DNA from: QWPN01 sp044238145
Lineage (GTDB): Bacteria; Planctomycetota; Planctomycetia; Pirellulales; UBA1268
DNA: 24,509 nt
Direction of reading: 5' to 3'
Assembly (NCBI GenBank): GCA_044238145.1
Contig: JBIIDT010000043.1
Location: 1 to 24,509, forward strand
In this document: piece after piece, positions 7,501 to 15,740 of the stretch
Layout: each line of letters opens with the position of its first letter
Position numbering within the stretch: position 1 is the first letter of the stretch
Notes under the pieces: model-generated
The model's database searches: none
What the model was told of the DNA's origin: nothing
What the model saw: the letters and a program-made list of their open reading frames with translations, nothing else
Translations under genes and position numbers: made by a program

Positions 7501-8556
7501 ATGATCCTCGTCACCGGCGGCGCCGGATTCATCGGCTCGAACTTCGTGCTCGACTGGCTCGCCGCGGGCCCCGAGCCGGTCGTGAACCTCGACGCCCTCA
7601 CCTACGCCGGCAACCTGCGGAACCTCGACAGCGTGGCCGGCGACGGCCGCCACGTCTTCGTCCATGGCGACATCCGCGACGGCCAACTCGTGGAGCGGCT
7701 CCTCGGCGAACACGCCGTGCGGGCGATCGTCCACTTCGCCGCCGAAAGCCACGTCGACCGCTCGATCCACGGCCCCGAGGATTTCGTGTCGACGAACGTG
7801 GTCGGCACGTTCCGGCTCCTGGAGGCGGCCCGGGCCCACTGGGGCTCCCTGCCGGCGGGCGATCGCGACGCCTTCCGGTTCCTGCACGTCTCCACCGACG
7901 AGGTCTACGGCTCCCTCGCCGCCGCCGACCCGCCCTTCGCGGAAACCAACCGCTACGAGCCCAACAGCCCCTACTCGGCGACGAAGGCCGCCAGCGACCA
8001 CCTGGTCCGCGGCTACCACCACACCTACGGCCTGCCGGTGGTGACGACCAACTGCTCCAACAACTACGGCCCCTTCCAGTTTCCCGAGAAGCTGATCCCG
8101 CTGGTGATCCACAACGCCCTGGCCGGCAAGCCGCTGCCGATCTACGGCGACGGCCGGCAGGTCCGTGACTGGCTCTACGTGGGCGACCACTGCGCGGCCC
8201 TGCGGCGGGTGCTCGAGGCGGGGCGAGTCGGCGAGGTCTACAACGTCGGCGGCGCGAGCGAGATGGCCAACCTCGACGTCGTGCACCTGCTGTGCGGCAT
8301 CCTCGACGACCTGCGGCCGCGGTCCGGCGGCTCGTACCGCGAGCAGATCACGTTCGTGAAGGATCGGCCCGGCCACGACCGGCGGTACGCGATCGACGCC
8401 CGCAAGATCGACGCCGAGCTCGGCTGGCGGCCCGCCGAGACGTTCGCCAGCGGCCTGCGGCGGACGGTCCGCTGGTACCTCGACCACCAGGACTGGGTCG
8501 CCGACGTGACCAGCGGCGGCTACCGCGACTGGGTCGCCCGGCACTACGCCCCATGA
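7501..8556 (+). CDS. rmlB: dTDP-glucose 4,6-dehydratase
   Basis: A 351-residue extended SDR enzyme that converts dTDP-glucose to dTDP-4-keto-6-deoxyglucose, the second step of dTDP-L-rhamnose synthesis. The NAD-binding GGAGFIG lies at residues 6-12. The catalytic Thr132-Asp133-Glu134 is in STDEVYG, and Tyr158/Lys162 form YSATK. Other RmlB blocks are NLDALTYAGN, FAAESHVDRSI, NCSNNYGP and RQVRDWLYV. It is the first gene of a four-gene operon; its TGA overlaps the rmlD ATG by 4 bp. There is no clear Shine-Dalgarno site before the ATG. The sugar feeds rhamnose-containing surface polysaccharides. Confidence 0.96.
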   Translation: MILVTGGAGFIGSNFVLDWLAAGPEPVVNLDALTYAGNLRNLDSVAGDGRHVFVHGDIRDGQLVERLLGEHAVRAIVHFAAESHVDRSIHGPEDFVSTNVVGTFRLLEAARAHWGSLPAGDRDAFRFLHVSTDEVYGSLAAADPPFAETNRYEPNSPYSATKAASDHLVRGYHHTYGLPVVTTNCSNNYGPFQFPEKLIPLVIHNALAGKPLPIYGDGRQVRDWLYVGDHCAALRRVLEAGRVGEVYNVGGASEMANLDVVHLLCGILDDLRPRSGGSYREQITFVKDRPGHDRRYAIDARKIDAELGWRPAETFASGLRRTVRWYLDHQDWVADVTSGGYRDWVARHYAP

Positions 8557-9473
8557 CCGCCCGGCCCCCGATCCTCCTCCTCGGCAGGGGCGGCCAGGTG
8601 GGCCGCGAGCTCGAACGGGCACTCGCCCCGCTCGGCTCGCTCGTCGCCTGCGACCGGGCCGCGGCCGACCTCGGGCGGCCGGACGTGCTGCGCGAACGCA
8701 TCCGTGCCGTTGCGCCCGACGTGATCGTCAACGCCGCGGCCTTCACGGGCGTCGACCGGGCGGAGGCGGAGCCCGAGGCCTGCCGCCGCGTCAACGCCGA
8801 GGCGGTGGCCGTCGTCGCGGAGGAGGCCCGCCGGCTGGGGGCGCTCTTGGTGCACTACTCGACCGACTACGTCTTCGACGGCGCGAAGGCGGGCTGGTAC
8901 GACGAGACCGACGACCCGCGGCCCCTGGGCGTCTACGGGGCGACGAAGCTCGAGGGTGAGCGGGCCGCGGCCGCGGCCGGTCGGCACGTCGTCTTCCGCA
9001 CGAGCTGGGTCCACGCGGCCCACGGCCACAACTTCGTCCGCACCATGCTCGGCCTGGCCCGCAAGCGGCAGTCGATCGACGTCGTGGACGACCAGTGGGG
9101 CGCCCCGACCGCCGCGGCCCTCGTCGCCGACGTGACGGCGCTGGCCGTCGCCCGCGCCCGGCAGGGGGCGTTGCCGGCGGGCGTGTATCACCTCGTGTCG
9201 CAGGGCGAGACGACGTGGTGCGGCTTTGCCCGCTTCATCCTCGCCGCGGCCCGCGGGCTGGGCCTGCCGCTGGCCTGCGGCCCGGAAGGCGTGCGGGCCA
9301 TCCCCACGTCGTCGTACCCGACGCCCGCCCGCCGGCCGGCCAACTCGCGGCTCGCCACGGGCAAGATCCGCGCGGCCTTGGGCATCGACCTGCCTCCGTG
9401 GCAGGATGGTGCGGGGCAGGTCGTGGCCGACCTGCTCCGCGACCCCGAACCGCCCGCCCGGACCGGTCCATGA
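8553..9473 (+). CDS. rmlD: dTDP-4-dehydrorhamnose reductase
   Basis: A 306-residue SDR enzyme for the last step, reducing dTDP-4-keto-L-rhamnose with NAD(P)H. The N-terminal nucleotide loop GRGGQVGRELE (family form GxxGQVG), the NAAAFTGVDRAE block, HYSTDYVFDG and the catalytic YGATKLEGE (YxxxK) are all present. The late blocks FRTSWVHAAHGHNFV and DDQWGAPT complete the family pattern. The start overlaps the rmlB stop and the stop overlaps the rmlA start, both as ATGA. The order B-D-A-C differs from the rmlBDACX or rmlBADC clusters of enterobacteria only in detail. Confidence 0.94.
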   Translation: MTARPPILLLGRGGQVGRELERALAPLGSLVACDRAAADLGRPDVLRERIRAVAPDVIVNAAAFTGVDRAEAEPEACRRVNAEAVAVVAEEARRLGALLVHYSTDYVFDGAKAGWYDETDDPRPLGVYGATKLEGERAAAAAGRHVVFRTSWVHAAHGHNFVRTMLGLARKRQSIDVVDDQWGAPTAAALVADVTALAVARARQGALPAGVYHLVSQGETTWCGFARFILAAARGLGLPLACGPEGVRAIPTSSYPTPARRPANSRLATGKIRAALGIDLPPWQDGAGQVVADLLRDPEPPARTGP

Positions 9474-10357
9474 CGGCACGCAAAGGCATCATCCTCGCCG
9501 GGGGCAGCGGCACGCGACTGCATCCGGCGACCCGCGCCGTCTCCAAGCAGCTCCTGCCGGTCTACGACAAGCCGATGGTCTACTACCCGCTGGGTGCGCT
9601 GATGCTGGCGGGCATCCGCGAGATCCTCGTGATCTCCACGCCCCAGGACACGCCCCGCTTCCAGGAACTGCTCGGCGACGGCGCGGCCTGGGGGCTCTCG
9701 TTCCGCTACGCCGTCCAACCGAGGCCCGAGGGCCTGGCCCAGGCGTTCGTGATCGGGCGCGACTTCGTCGCCGGCGGTCCGTCGGCCCTCGTCCTCGGTG
9801 ACAACATCTTCTACGGCCACGAGCTCGCCGACCGGCTGCGGACGGCCGCCGCCCAGGCGACCGGCGCGACCGTCTTCGCCTATCCGGTCGCCGATCCCGA
9901 GCGGTACGGCGTCGTCGAGTTCGACGCCACCGGCCGTGCGGTGTCGATCGAGGAGAAGCCCCGGGCCCCCAAGAGCCGCTACGCCGTCACGGGACTGTAC
10001 TTCTACGACGCGCAGGTCGCCGACATCGCCGCCGGGCTCCGCCCTTCGGCCCGCGGTGAGCTCGAAATCACCGACGTCAACCGCGCGTACCTCGACCGCG
10101 GCCAGCTCTCCGTCCATACGCTCGGCCGCGGCGACGCCTGGCTCGACACCGGCACCCACGACAGCCTGCTCGAGGCCTCGCAGTTCATCCAGACGCTCGA
10201 GCGGCGGCAGGGCCTGCGGATCTGCTGCCCGGAGGAGATCGCCTGGCGGAACGGCTGGATCGGCGACGCCGACCTGGAACGGCTGGCCGCCCCCTTGGCG
10301 AAGAGCGGCTACGGCGCGTACCTCCTGGCCCTCGTCCGCGAGGGCCGCGGCGGATGA
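9470..10357 (+). CDS. rmlA: Glucose-1-phosphate thymidylyltransferase
   Basis: A 295-residue nucleotidyltransferase that joins dTTP and glucose-1-phosphate, the committed step of dTDP-rhamnose synthesis. The N-terminal GIILAGGSGTRLHPAT signature, the KQLLPVYDKPMVYYPL block, LVLGDNIFYGH with the metal-binding Asp, PERYGVVEF, SIEEKP, and GDAWLDTGTHDSL match RmlA throughout. The length equals the usual 290-295. The enzyme is typically feedback-inhibited by dTDP-rhamnose. It overlaps rmlD and rmlC by 4 bp each. Confidence 0.97.
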   Translation: MTARKGIILAGGSGTRLHPATRAVSKQLLPVYDKPMVYYPLGALMLAGIREILVISTPQDTPRFQELLGDGAAWGLSFRYAVQPRPEGLAQAFVIGRDFVAGGPSALVLGDNIFYGHELADRLRTAAAQATGATVFAYPVADPERYGVVEFDATGRAVSIEEKPRAPKSRYAVTGLYFYDAQVADIAAGLRPSARGELEITDVNRAYLDRGQLSVHTLGRGDAWLDTGTHDSLLEASQFIQTLERRQGLRICCPEEIAWRNGWIGDADLERLAAPLAKSGYGAYLLALVREGRGG

Positions 10358-10902
10358 CCGTGACGCCCACCGCGGTTGATGGCGTGCTGATCTTGGCCCC
10401 GCGGGTCTTCGCGGACGACCGGGGCTGGTTCTGCGAGAGCTTCAACGAGCGGGCGTTCGCGGCGGCCGTGGGCGGCCCGGTGACGTTCGTCCAGGACAAT
10501 CACAGCTCGAGCCGGCGGAACGTCCTCCGCGGCCTCCACTACCAGGTCGACCGGCCCCAGGGAAAGCTCGTCCGCGCGGTCCGGGGCGGCATCTTCGACG
10601 TCGCGGTCGACATCCGCCCCGGCTCGCCGACCCGCGGCCGGTGGGTGGGCGTGGAGCTCTCGGCCGCCAACCGCCGGCAGCTCTGGATCCCGCCGGGCCT
10701 GGCCCACGGGTTCCTCGCGGTCACGGACGAGGCCGAGGTCCTCTACAAGGCGACCGACTTCTACGCGCCGGAGTGCGAGCGGTGCATCGCCTGGAACGAC
10801 CCCGACCTCGCCATCGCCTGGCCGCTCACGGCGCCACCCATCGTGTCGCCGAAGGACGCCGCCGGCGCGAGATTCGCCGACACGCTCGAAACCGCGCCTT
10901 GA
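10354..10902 (+). CDS. rmlC: dTDP-4-dehydrorhamnose 3,5-epimerase
   Basis: A 182-residue cupin epimerase for the third step of dTDP-rhamnose synthesis. The catalytic His62 is in NVLRGLHYQ, followed by Lys71 in PQGKLVRAV, DVAVDIRPGSPT, IPPGLAHGF and the Tyr131 region LYKATDFYAPE. The length is normal. The ATG overlaps the rmlA stop (ATGA), closing an operon in which all four genes are translationally coupled. Downstream a structured palindrome separates it from the convergent hisI. Confidence 0.95.
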   Translation: MTVTPTAVDGVLILAPRVFADDRGWFCESFNERAFAAAVGGPVTFVQDNHSSSRRNVLRGLHYQVDRPQGKLVRAVRGGIFDVAVDIRPGSPTRGRWVGVELSAANRRQLWIPPGLAHGFLAVTDEAEVLYKATDFYAPECERCIAWNDPDLAIAWPLTAPPIVSPKDAAGARFADTLETAP

Positions 10903-10933
10903 AGGCTCGCGCACCCGGTAGTTCGCTCGAGGA

Positions 10934-11009
10934 GCCGGGGGATCGGGGGAAGTCGAGGCGAGTTGGCGTATCCTCGCCTCCGAAGCCGAGGCTTTCACCG
11001 TCCCCCGGC
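10934..11009. repeat. Nested inverted repeats between rmlC and hisI
   Basis: Outer arms GCCGGGGGA (10934-10942) and TCCCCCGGC (11001-11009) are perfectly complementary. Inside, GAGGCGAG (10955-10962) pairs with CTCGCCTC (10973-10980) around a 10-nt loop. The 14-mer GGCGTATCCTCGCC (10965-10978) is identical to that inside the cysD-cysNC palindrome. It could serve as a bidirectional transcription stop for the convergent genes, but it lacks a T-run. Confidence 0.5.
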
Positions 11010-11020
11010 GGCACTTCCAG

Positions 11021-11503
11021 CTACAGCTGCGTCGGGTTCGGGGCGTCGCCGTAGACGGCCTTCGGATCGAACGCCTTCTCCTGCTCGAGGAACTCGAGCG
11101 CCGTGCCCTGCGTCCGCTCGGCGCCCACCGGCACCTTGCGGTAGAAGCAGGAGCGGTAGCCGACGTGGCAGCTGGCGCCACCGGCCACCTCGACCCGCAG
11201 CCAGACGCAGTCCTGGTCGTCGTCGATCCGCATCTCCACGACCTTCTGCACCAGGCCGCTGGTGGCCCCCTTGTGCCAGAGCTGCTGCCGACTGCGGCTG
11301 AAGTAGTGGGCCTCGCCCGTTTCGATCGTCCGGGTCAGGGCCTCGCGGTTCATCACCGCCACCATCAGCACCTCGCCGGAGTGGAAGTCGGTGGTCACGC
11401 AGGGGATGAAGCCGGCCGCGTCGAACTTGGGGGCCAGGTCGTGCCCCTCCTCCACCTGCTCGACCGTCTCTCGCCTGCCGAAGAGCGCCCCGGAATCGGC
11501 CAC
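11021..11503 (-). CDS. hisI: Phosphoribosyl-AMP cyclohydrolase
   Basis: A 160-residue HisI, which opens the adenine ring of phosphoribosyl-AMP in histidine synthesis. The motifs YFSRSRQQLWHKGATSG, the acidic metal site DDDQDCVWLRV and the zinc cysteines in SCHVGYRSCFYR are diagnostic. There is no fused HisE domain; the C-terminus ends with a family-typical FDPKAVYGDAPNPTQL tail. The GTG at 11501-11503 was chosen because AGGAG lies 7 nt upstream; a GTG at 11569 would give 22 poorly conserved extra residues. No other his gene lies nearby. Confidence 0.92.
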   Translation of the reverse strand: MADSGALFGRRETVEQVEEGHDLAPKFDAAGFIPCVTTDFHSGEVLMVAVMNREALTRTIETGEAHYFSRSRQQLWHKGATSGLVQKVVEMRIDDDQDCVWLRVEVAGGASCHVGYRSCFYRKVPVGAERTQGTALEFLEQEKAFDPKAVYGDAPNPTQL

Positions 11504-11590
11504 CTTGAAACTCCTTGCCTTCGCGGACTCGATGCGTCGCGCGTTACTATACCACCGCCCCGTCGGCACCCCTTCCCAGGAGCCCTGCGC

Positions 11591-12862
11591 ATGCCCCTTC
11601 GCATCCCCGCCGCCATCCTGCTCGTGGCCCTCGCCGCCCGGCCCGCCGCCGCGGCCGACTGGCCGACCTTCCGCGGCGTGGACCGCACGGCCGTCGCCCC
11701 CGACACCGACCTGCTCGAGGCCTGGCCGGCGGACGGGCCGGCACTTGCCTGGGAGGCCAAGGGGGCGGGCCGCGGCTACGCGCAGCCGGCCGTCGCCGGG
11801 GAGCGGCTCTACACGCTCGGCGACGGGCTGTCGACCGCCGAGGATGCTGACGAATACCTGTCCTGCTTCGACCGCGCGACGGGCCGGCAGTTGTGGAAGA
11901 CGAAGACGGGCCGGCCGTGGACCGACGGCCAGGAGTCGTGGCAGAGCTCCCGCAGCACACCGACGGTGGATGGGGACACGGTCTACGTGCTCTCACCGCA
12001 CGGCCAGCTCGTGGCCTGCGACGCCGCCACCGGAGGGGAGCGGTACCGCGTCGACCTCAAGGCCGAGTTCGGCGGCAAGAAGGGGGACGGCTGGGGCTAC
12101 AGCGAGTCGGTGCTCATCGACGGCGACACGCTCGTCTGCACGCCCGGCGGCGAGAAGGCCACGATGGTGGCCCTCGACAAGAAGACGGGCCGGCCGCGCT
12201 GGACCTGCCCGGTCGCCGGTGACCGCGGCGCGGGGCACGCCTCGATCGTGAAGGCGAACCTCGCGGGCCGCGGGATCTACGTGCAGACCACGGCCTCGGG
12301 GGCGTTCGGCGTCGACGCCCAGACCGGGAAGCTCTTCTGGACCTACCCGATCGAGAAGACGACGGCCGTCATCCCCACGCCGATCGTCCGCGGTGATTTG
12401 GTCTTCTTCTCGGCCGGCTACAAGCGTGGCGGGGCCCTGCTGCGGCAGGTGCCCGGCGGCGACGGGGGTGTGACGGTGGAGGAGGTCTATGGCCTGAAGA
12501 CGGAACTGGCCAACAAGCACGGCGGCATCGTGCTCGTGGGCGACCACCTGTACGGCGGGTCGGACGACCAGCCGATCCCGTTCTGCGCCGACATGGCGAC
12601 CGGCACGATCGCCTGGAAGCAGCGGGGGAGCGGCAAGAACTCGATGGCCATCGCCGCGGCCGACGGCCACCTCTACATCCGCTATTCCGACGGCACGATG
12701 GCGCTGGTCAAGGCCGACCCCGCCGACTACGCCGAGGTCTCCGCGTTCAAGGTGCCCGGCAGCGGCGACCGGCCCAGCTGGGCGCATCCGGTCATCGTCG
12801 ACGGCCGGCTGTACCTCCGCGAAGGCGACGCCATCCTGTGCTACGACATCCGGGCCAAGTGA
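11591..12862 (+). CDS. Secreted PQQ-like beta-propeller protein (BamB-like)
   Basis: A 423-residue protein with a signal peptide (about residues 1-22, AAA before DWP). WPTFRGVDRTAVAP follows, a start typical of planctomycete outer-membrane-biogenesis-like PQQ proteins. Repeated propeller blades of the form (V)YVLSPHGQLVACDAATG, LVALDKKTGRPRW and GVDAQTGKLFWTY recur through the sequence. It resembles BamB-type propellers, which act as binding platforms; there is no evidence that it binds PQQ or is an enzyme. A -10-like TACTAT (11545-11550) lies upstream. It converges with aqpZ with a 19-bp gap. Confidence 0.87.
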   Translation: MPLRIPAAILLVALAARPAAAADWPTFRGVDRTAVAPDTDLLEAWPADGPALAWEAKGAGRGYAQPAVAGERLYTLGDGLSTAEDADEYLSCFDRATGRQLWKTKTGRPWTDGQESWQSSRSTPTVDGDTVYVLSPHGQLVACDAATGGERYRVDLKAEFGGKKGDGWGYSESVLIDGDTLVCTPGGEKATMVALDKKTGRPRWTCPVAGDRGAGHASIVKANLAGRGIYVQTTASGAFGVDAQTGKLFWTYPIEKTTAVIPTPIVRGDLVFFSAGYKRGGALLRQVPGGDGGVTVEEVYGLKTELANKHGGIVLVGDHLYGGSDDQPIPFCADMATGTIAWKQRGSGKNSMAIAAADGHLYIRYSDGTMALVKADPADYAEVSAFKVPGSGDRPSWAHPVIVDGRLYLREGDAILCYDIRAK

Positions 12863-12881
12863 CGCCGGGCGGCCCGCGGGG

Positions 12882-13589
12882 TCAGTCCGCGCAGTCGTCG
12901 ACGGCCTTGTAGAGCAGGCCGCCCACGATGCCGCCCACGATCGGCGCCACCCAGAACAGCCACAGCTGGCTGAGGGCCCAGCCGCCGGCGAAGATCGCCG
13001 TGGCTGTGCTGCGGGCCGGGTTCACCGAGGTGTTGGTGACGGGGATGCTCACGAGGTGGATCAGCGTGAGGCACAGGCCGATCGCGATCGGGGCGATCGC
13101 GTGGCCGGCCTTCTTGTCGGTCGCCCCGTGGATCACGAACAGGAACACGGCCGTGAGCACGGCCTCGATGATGAAGCAGCTCTGCCAGGGATAGCCACCC
13201 GGCGAGTGGTCCCCGTAGCCGTTGGACGCGAAGCCGGCCGCGGCGTCGAAGGTCGGCAGGCCCGAGGCCACGAGGTGGAGCACGAAGGCCCCGACGATGC
13301 CGCCGAGCACCTGGGCCACGACGTAGCCGGGCAACTCCCGGGCGGGAAAGCGGCCGCTGGCGACGAGGCCGCAGGTCACGGCGGGGTTCAGGTGGCAGCC
13401 GGAGATGTGGCCGATGGCGGCGGCCATGGAGAGCACCGTGAGCCCGAAGGCGAGCGACACGCCGAGGAAGCCGATGCCCATGTGCGGATCGGCGCCCCAG
13501 GCGGCCGCCAGCACCGCGCTGCCGCAGCCGCCGAGCACGAGCCAGAAGGTGCCGATCGCCTCGGCGACGAGCCTGCCGACGTTGACCAT
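12882..13589 (-). CDS. aqpZ: Aquaporin Z
   Basis: A 235-residue six-helix water channel of the inner membrane. Both half-helix motifs are present: HLNPAVT in the first half and SVNPARST in the second, the Arg of the latter being the selectivity-filter arginine. The C-terminal half (PVTNTSVNPARST, GGWALSQLWLFW, PIVGGIVGGLLY) is close to AqpZ rather than to glycerol facilitators, which carry NPARD and larger loops. GGAGA lies about 8 nt before the ATG. It sits downstream of dgkA on the same strand with an 84-bp gap; a shared transcript is possible but not shown. Confidence 0.95.
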   Translation of the reverse strand: MVNVGRLVAEAIGTFWLVLGGCGSAVLAAAWGADPHMGIGFLGVSLAFGLTVLSMAAAIGHISGCHLNPAVTCGLVASGRFPARELPGYVVAQVLGGIVGAFVLHLVASGLPTFDAAAGFASNGYGDHSPGGYPWQSCFIIEAVLTAVFLFVIHGATDKKAGHAIAPIAIGLCLTLIHLVSIPVTNTSVNPARSTATAIFAGGWALSQLWLFWVAPIVGGIVGGLLYKAVDDCAD

Positions 13590-13673
13590 GGGAACATCTC
13601 CAGAAGGGGTATGGTGAATCGCTGCCCACCGTATCCATGCGCCGCCGCCGCGGTCAACGGCAGCCGCACCGGC

Positions 13674-14045
13674 TCAGCCGACGAGCGCCCACAGCCGCGG
13701 CCCGAAGATCACGAGTCCAACGACGACCGCCGTGCCCACCGTCACGAGCACGGCGCCGCTGGCCATGTCGAGGGCGTCGCGGATCCGTTCGTCGGGGCCG
13801 CGGTCGAGGGCCCGGGCGAGCATCTCCACCGCCGAGTTGACCGTCTCGGCCGTGAGCACCGCCCCGATCGCCAGCGCCACGAGGCACCATTCCAGGGCCG
13901 ATAGTCGGAAAAAAAACCCCGCGCCGATCGCGATGGCCGCCGCGGGCAGGTGGGCCGCGAAACTCGATTCGGTCGACACCGCGCGGAACAGCCCGCGGAA
14001 GGAGTCGCCGAACTTGCCGATCCAGCTTCGCTTCCCCGCGCCCAC
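13674..14045 (-). CDS. dgkA: Diacylglycerol kinase family protein (DgkA)
   Basis: A 123-residue integral membrane kinase of the small prokaryotic DgkA family, acting on diacylglycerol or undecaprenol with ATP. The conserved block AETVNSAVEMLARALD (Glu, Asn and Glu of the active site) and the following DMASGAVLV (the Asp-Ala-Ser-Gly-Ala-Val motif) are clear. Three hydrophobic helices are visible (AAAIAIGAGFFF, CLVALAIGAVL, VLVTVGTAVVVGLVIFG). The start is GTG at 14045, supported by GGAGG 6 nt upstream. It lies 34 bp after ahpC on the same strand. Whether it prefers diacylglycerol or undecaprenol cannot be told. Confidence 0.9.
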   Translation of the reverse strand: MGAGKRSWIGKFGDSFRGLFRAVSTESSFAAHLPAAAIAIGAGFFFRLSALEWCLVALAIGAVLTAETVNSAVEMLARALDRGPDERIRDALDMASGAVLVTVGTAVVVGLVIFGPRLWALVG

Positions 14046-14079
14046 TGGTCCCTCCGGGGCCGCGACGTGCCGGCCGGCC

Positions 14080-14610
14080 TCAGCCTACCTTCACGTACGG
14101 ATCGCCCTTCTTCCAGTTGCAGGGGCAGAGTTCGTCGCTCTGCAGGGCGTCGAGGACCCGCAGCACCTCGGCCACGTTCCGACCGACCCGACCCTGGTTC
14201 ACGTCCACCCACTGGATGACGCCGTGCGGGTCGACGATGAACGTGGCCCGCAGGCAGTAGCCCTCGGTCTTCTCGAGAATCCCGAGCTCCGGGGCGAGCT
14301 TCTGGGCCGCGATCAGCGGGTAGCCCAGGTTCGTGAGGTCGGGATGGGACCGCCGCCAGGCGAGGTGGGAGTACTCGTTGTCGGTGCTGCCGCCGACGAC
14401 CGACGTGTCGCGGTCGGCGAAGGCCTTGAGCTGCTTGTTGAACTCGGCGAGCTCCGTCGGGCAGACGAACGTGAAGTCCTTGGGATAGAAGAAGTAGACC
14501 GTCCACTTCCCCGCGTAGTCGGCGTTGGTGAGCCGCTTGGTGGCGTCCTTCTCGGTGCCGACGCACGCCTGGCAGGAGAACTGCGGGAACGGATCGCCGA
14601 CGGTGAGCAT
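14080..14610 (-). CDS. ahpC: Alkyl hydroperoxide reductase C-type peroxiredoxin
   Basis: A 176-residue 2-Cys peroxiredoxin that reduces hydrogen peroxide and organic peroxides. The peroxidatic Cys50 is in DFTFVCPTEL. The C-terminal region ELCPCNWKKGDP carries two cysteines (162 and 164), like the three-cysteine AhpC of Mycobacterium tuberculosis that is recycled by AhpD, and unlike the enteric AhpC recycled by AhpF. No ahpD or ahpF lies in the window. Two more cysteines (13 and 16) near the N-terminus are unusual. It is divergent from galT, with 105 bp between the starts, and precedes dgkA. Confidence 0.94.
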   Translation of the reverse strand: MLTVGDPFPQFSCQACVGTEKDATKRLTNADYAGKWTVYFFYPKDFTFVCPTELAEFNKQLKAFADRDTSVVGGSTDNEYSHLAWRRSHPDLTNLGYPLIAAQKLAPELGILEKTEGYCLRATFIVDPHGVIQWVDVNQGRVGRNVAEVLRVLDALQSDELCPCNWKKGDPYVKVG

Positions 14611-14715
14611 CGTGGGATTTCTCCGGGGGAACGACGGCGTTGAGTGTACGGACGCCGCCGGGGCCGTTCAACTTGGCCGCGCCCGGCGCCGGATCGTGGC
14701 GCATACTGGTCGGCC

Positions 14716-15726
14716 ATGAGCAGCGTGGACCACGTTCCCGAGCCGGCCCGCGACACGGCCGACGGCCCGCAGATCCACCACGACGCCCTCGCGGCGCGGC
14801 ACGTGATCGTGGCGCCGAGCCGGGCCGAGCGGCCCGCCGACGCCGACCTCGCCGCCCGGGGCGGCGGGCCGGAGGCATGGTGCCCGTTCTGCGCGGGCAA
14901 CGAGTCGCGCACGCCGCCCGACATCCTCCGCACGCCTGCCGACACCGCGCTCCCCTGGCGGGCCAGGATCGTGGCCAACCGCTTTCCGTTCGTGGCGCAT
15001 GCCGAACCAAAGGCGGGCCGACCCGGCACGGACGGGCGGCCCGCGCACGGCGTCCACGACGTGCTCATCGAGGCGGCGGCCCACGAGCGTTCGATCCTCG
15101 CCCTCGACGCCGCCGCCTGGCGGGAGGTGTGGGAGCTGTCCCGCCTGCGGCTGGCCGAGCTCGCCGCCCGCGACGACCTTGTCTGGGCCACCGTCTTCAA
15201 GAACTCCGGCCCGCGGGCCGGCGCGTCGCTCGAGCACCTCCACAGCCAGATCGTCGCGCTCGACTTCGTGCCGCCGCTGGTCGCGCTGAAGATGGCCGCC
15301 GCGGCGACGGCCGCCGACCCGTTCGGCGACCTGATCGACGTCGCCCGTTCCGAGGGCCGCGTCGTCGCGGAGACCGCGGAGGTCGTGGCGGTCGTGCCTC
15401 CCGCGCCCCGGCAGCCGTTCGAGACCTGGCTGTTGCCGGTCGAACCGCAGCCGTTCTTCCATGCGGCGGCACCGACGCACGTGGCCGCGGTGGCCGATCT
15501 GACCCGCTGGTTCGTCGGGCGACTCGATCGGCTCGCGGCCGGCGCCGACTACAACTGGTGGCTGCACCAGGCGCCCCACCGGCCGGCGGTCGCCGCGGCA
15601 CGGTGGCGCTGGCATCTCGAGATGCTGCCGCGGCTCGCACAACTCGCCGGCTTCGAACTCGGCACCGGCTGCCACGTCAACCCGCTCTCCGCGGCGGAAT
15701 CGGCCCGCCGGCTTCGCGAGGCCTGA
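14716..15726 (+). CDS. galT: Galactose-1-phosphate uridylyltransferase family protein (GalT, HIT superfamily)
   Basis: A 336-residue protein of the GalT branch of HIT transferases, which swap UMP (or AMP) between sugar phosphates through a covalent His intermediate. The N-terminal zinc motif CPFCAGNE and the active-site block LEHLHSQIV (HxHxQ; the Gln marks transferases rather than hydrolases) are visible. VANRFPFV, HDVLIE and the C-terminal WWLHQAPH, HLEMLPRL and GCHVNPLSA also match the family. The ATG at 14716 was chosen over an upstream in-frame start at 14644, whose extra 24 residues are not conserved-looking. No other Leloir gene is nearby, so the true sugar phosphate is uncertain; some relatives are ADP-glucose phosphorylases. 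Confidence 0.83.
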   Translation: MSSVDHVPEPARDTADGPQIHHDALAARHVIVAPSRAERPADADLAARGGGPEAWCPFCAGNESRTPPDILRTPADTALPWRARIVANRFPFVAHAEPKAGRPGTDGRPAHGVHDVLIEAAAHERSILALDAAAWREVWELSRLRLAELAARDDLVWATVFKNSGPRAGASLEHLHSQIVALDFVPPLVALKMAAAATAADPFGDLIDVARSEGRVVAETAEVVAVVPPAPRQPFETWLLPVEPQPFFHAAAPTHVAAVADLTRWFVGRLDRLAAGADYNWWLHQAPHRPAVAAARWRWHLEMLPRLAQLAGFELGTGCHVNPLSAAESARRLREA

Positions 15727-15740
15727 GGTCGCGGGCCGCT

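Noticed and set aside
10903..11020. Intrinsic terminator after rmlC
   Set aside because: Stable hairpins are present but without a T-run on either strand; kept only as a structured repeat.
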